A stretch of DNA of 14,878 bases from JAVBKP01 sp031553975. GTDB lineage: Bacteria > Bacillota > Clostridia > Peptostreptococcales > Anaerovoracaceae. The notes beneath the pieces were generated by a model. The model was not told the DNA's origin, did not search any database, and saw nothing but the letters and a program-made list of their open reading frames with translations. Positions 12,837 through 14,878 of this stretch are shown in pieces (the stretch's first letter is position 1; every line of letters begins with the position of its first letter). The translations under genes were made by a program, and so were the position numbers. The DNA lies in NCBI GenBank assembly GCA_031553975.1, contig JAVBKP010000072.1:1-14878 (forward strand), given 5' to 3'.

Positions 12837-14465
12837 TTAAGTAGTAGCTTTCTCTAGGCTAACCCAGTAGAAATATTTAAATCCAAGAGGACTGTAAATA
12901 ACATTCTTTAGGTTAGGTGTTAGTAAGTAAACATCTGAGTAGAATGTAAGTGGAATTAATGCATTATCAGTGCCAACTAACAATTTCTCAGCGTCATGAA
13001 GTATTTGCATACGCTTAGCTGGATCCGACTCAACTTTACTTGCATTGATTAATTTATCAAACTCAGGGTTGTTATAACGGCAGTTTTGTTGAATAGAAGT
13101 AGACATGAACAGGTCAAGGAAGGTGTTAGGGTCTACATAGTCACCAATCCAACCATCACGAGCTACGTTCCAATCATCTTGGTGTGTACGAGTATCTTGG
13201 AATACACCCCATTCTTGCTTAGAGATTTCCATTTTGATTCCTAGGTTTTTCTCCCACTGTTGTTGAACAGCTTCAGCAATATCAATGTGTCCTTGTGTAT
13301 CGTTAGTGATGAACTTAATCACAGGGAAACCTTTTCCATCAGGGAAACCAGCAGCAGCAAGAAGCGCTTTTGCTTCTGCAATGTTAGCTGCTAAATCGGC
13401 AGCCTCTGGATTGATGAAGTTACCACCGTTAGCACGGAAGTCAGAACCGTCAGCATCTGGAACGCCACGAGGTACGAATCCGCCAGCTGGACTACGTCCA
13501 TCTTGCCATACTGTATCGACTAGGAATTGTCTATCAATCCCTAAAGATAAAGCTCTACGTACATTTGGATTGTCAAATGGAGGACCTGATTTAGCATTGA
13601 TTGAGAAGTAGTAAGTTCCAAGTTGATCTTTCTTAACAAGGATTCCTTCAGCTTCTGCATTAGCAAGCTCTGTTGCTGGTAATGTATCAGCAAACATCAA
13701 CTCGCCTGTTTTGAATGAAGCATAAATTGTGTTCTCATCAGCCATTAGAACGAATTTAAGATCTACATTAGAAATAGTAGAAGCGTTCCAATAGTTTTCA
13801 TTTTTAGCCATGTAAATATAGCTATCGTGAGCCCACTCTGTGATTTTGAAAGGACCGTTTCCAATAAATGTAGAAGGGTCATTTGTCCAAGTCTCAGGGT
13901 TAGCTGTTACGATGTCTTCTCTTACAGGGTAAAGTGCAGGGAAGTTAACTAGTGACAAGAAGTAAGGACATGGTCCCTCTAATGTTACAACTAGTGTGTA
14001 ATCATCTGGCATTGCTAATCCAAGATCAGCTGTTTCTCCAGCATTGATTTTTGAAGCATTTTTGATGTTGAAAGCCTGGTAAGCATACTCAGCTGCTGTA
14101 GCAGGATCGATTAGACGTTTCCAAGCATAAACGAAGTCTTTAGCCGTAACTGGCTCGCCATCGCTCCACTTAGCGTCTTTTCTTAGATTGAAAGTGTAAA
14201 CTGTACCGTCTTCACTTACTGTCCAAGACTCAGCAACACCAGGTGCTACTTGTAGATTTTTATCGATTGTTGTTAAACCCTCAAACGTATGTGCAAGGTA
14301 TGTACCACCATCCACAGAACTATTTAGTGCAGGGTCGATAGTTTTTGGCTCTTCAGCGAGGTTAATTGTGATAACGTCTGCTGTTGCGCCAGTGTTGTTG
14401 CCGCCACAGGCAACAAGGCTAAATGCTAGCATTGCAATTAGAAGTACTGCAAGAACTTTTTTCAT
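12837..14465 (-). CDS. oppA: Oligopeptide ABC transporter substrate-binding lipoprotein (OppA-like)
   Basis: A 542-residue SBP_bac_5 protein with lipoprotein signal (MKKVLAVLLIAMLAF) and lipobox LVAC, Cys20. Typical blocks are HTFEGLTTID, GVAESWTVSEDGTVYTF, KWSDGEPVTAKDFVYAWKRL, FIGNGPFKI and NVRRALSLGIDRQFLV. It binds extracellular oligopeptides for import. GGAGG lies eight bases before the ATG. It follows an OppF-type ATPase gene with a 71-base gap and is likely the last or next-to-last member of an opp operon whose permease genes lie beyond the window. The symbol reflects the family; dipeptide or other specificity cannot be excluded. A close paralogue lies directly downstream. Confidence 0.95.
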   Translation of the reverse strand: MKKVLAVLLIAMLAFSLVACGGNNTGATADVITINLAEEPKTIDPALNSSVDGGTYLAHTFEGLTTIDKNLQVAPGVAESWTVSEDGTVYTFNLRKDAKWSDGEPVTAKDFVYAWKRLIDPATAAEYAYQAFNIKNASKINAGETADLGLAMPDDYTLVVTLEGPCPYFLSLVNFPALYPVREDIVTANPETWTNDPSTFIGNGPFKITEWAHDSYIYMAKNENYWNASTISNVDLKFVLMADENTIYASFKTGELMFADTLPATELANAEAEGILVKKDQLGTYYFSINAKSGPPFDNPNVRRALSLGIDRQFLVDTVWQDGRSPAGGFVPRGVPDADGSDFRANGGNFINPEAADLAANIAEAKALLAAAGFPDGKGFPVIKFITNDTQGHIDIAEAVQQQWEKNLGIKMEISKQEWGVFQDTRTHQDDWNVARDGWIGDYVDPNTFLDLFMSTSIQQNCRYNNPEFDKLINASKVESDPAKRMQILHDAEKLLVGTDNALIPLTFYSDVYLLTPNLKNVIYSPLGFKYFYWVSLEKATT

Positions 14466-14510
14466 TTAGAAATCCTCCTTTTCAATTTTTATTTGAAATT
14501 TATTATGAAA

Positions 14511-14527
14511 TCAGATAATATATCTGA
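14511..14527. promoter_or_regulatory. Inverted repeat between the ATPase and oppA genes
   Basis: TCAGATA (14511-14517) and TATCTGA (14521-14527) are exact inverted copies around ATA, 10 bases after the ATPase stop on the minus strand. There is no T-run, so it is not a terminator. It may be an operator or an mRNA-stabilising stem at the 5' side of the oppA message. Confidence 0.35.
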
Positions 14528-14536
14528 ACATAACCG

Positions 14537-14878
14537 TTATAACAAATGACAAGCTACAAAGTGACCTTCGCCATAATCCTTAAACTCAGGAGCAGCATCA
14601 GCACATTTTGGCATTGCATTTGGACACCGTGTTCTGAATTTACATCCAGAAGGTGGGTTCACAGGTGAAGGTATTTCACCTTCCAGCAAAATTCTCTTAT
14701 TTGCTCTAGCCAGATCATAATCAGCAAAAGGTATTGCAGATAAAAGTGCTTTGGTGTATGGGTGCTTTGGATTTTCAAACAATTCTTTACTATCGCAAAG
14801 CTCTACAATAGCCCCAAGGTACATTACGGCAACTCTATCACAAATGTGTCTGACAACAGACAAGTCATGAGAAATAAA
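14537..14878 (-). CDS. oppF: Oligopeptide ABC transporter ATP-binding protein (OppF-type), C-terminal part
   Basis: The frame is open to the window edge, so only the last 113 residues are visible. It begins inside the H-loop, FISHDLSVVRHICDRVAVMYLG, the end of the ABC ATPase core; Walker A, signature and Walker B lie outside. The tail is the oligopeptide/dipeptide transporter C-terminal domain, with HPYTKALLSAIP, GEIPSPVNPPSGC, then RTRCPNAMPKC and GHFVACH. This Cys-rich pattern occurs in OppD/OppF proteins. The GEIPSPVNPPSGCKF form is closer to OppF/DppF than to OppD, but that choice is tentative. The protein powers peptide uptake and works with the binding protein encoded 71 bases downstream. 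The TTG at 14863 is internal. Confidence 0.92.
   Translation of the reverse strand, partial: FISHDLSVVRHICDRVAVMYLGAIVELCDSKELFENPKHPYTKALLSAIPFADYDLARANKRILLEGEIPSPVNPPSGCKFRTRCPNAMPKCADAAPEFKDYGEGHFVACHLL

Noticed and set aside
13285..13611. 108-aa plus-strand frame opposite oppA
   Set aside because: It is antisense to a well-conserved binding-protein gene and resembles no protein.

Overview
The window looks like a chromosomal segment of a low-G+C anaerobic Firmicute, most likely a clostridial lineage. Reasons: AT-rich intergenic DNA, strong GGAGG-type ribosome binding sites, a tRNA with encoded CCA, a Bacillus-type LexA with an SOS box of the Firmicute kind, lipoprotein solute-binding proteins with Gram-positive-style signal peptides, and a DUF1858 plus hemerythrin operon typical of anaerobes. 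I cannot name the genus from the sequence.

Layout. Positions 1-2085 hold the 3' two thirds of a type I restriction endonuclease subunit (HsdR). Its start lies outside the window. Positions 2086-2960 contain no protein gene. They hold a candidate ~87-nt small RNA with its own promoter and terminator, fragments resembling tRNA 3' ends, a ~150-bp structured element with inverted ends, and an intact tRNA-Arg(UCG) on the minus strand with its terminator. Together with hsdR this looks like the edge of a genomic island. Positions 2960-4484 are a compact three-gene operon: a DUF1858 CxxC protein, an unknown 202-aa protein and a hemerythrin-like di-iron protein, with a clear promoter and terminator. 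Next come a REP-like hairpin, a small minus-strand gene and, divergent from it, a membrane protein (YhhN/TMEM86-like) followed by a short-chain dehydrogenase. A second, decayed REP-like hairpin precedes a methyl-accepting chemotaxis protein (6543-8879) with a near-perfect sigma-A promoter. A PAS-AAA+-Fis regulator follows (8954-10327). It resembles sigma-54 activators but lacks the GAFTGA loop, the Walker B glutamate and both arginine fingers.

From 10403 to the end everything is on the minus strand: lexA, two paralogous oligopeptide-binding lipoproteins and the C-terminal part of an OppF-type ATPase. In transcription order this is oppF, the first binding protein, the second binding protein, then lexA. 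The lexA promoter and its SOS box lie inside the terminator hairpin of the gene before it.

How the genes work together: the right third is an oligopeptide uptake locus with a duplicated binding protein. The three-gene operon is best read as a split version of the RIC/ScdA/YtfE di-iron repair proteins, possibly for nitrosative or oxidative stress (inference). The least conventional items are that operon, the degenerate AAA+ regulator, the lexA control region and the small RNA/tRNA-fragment stretch.
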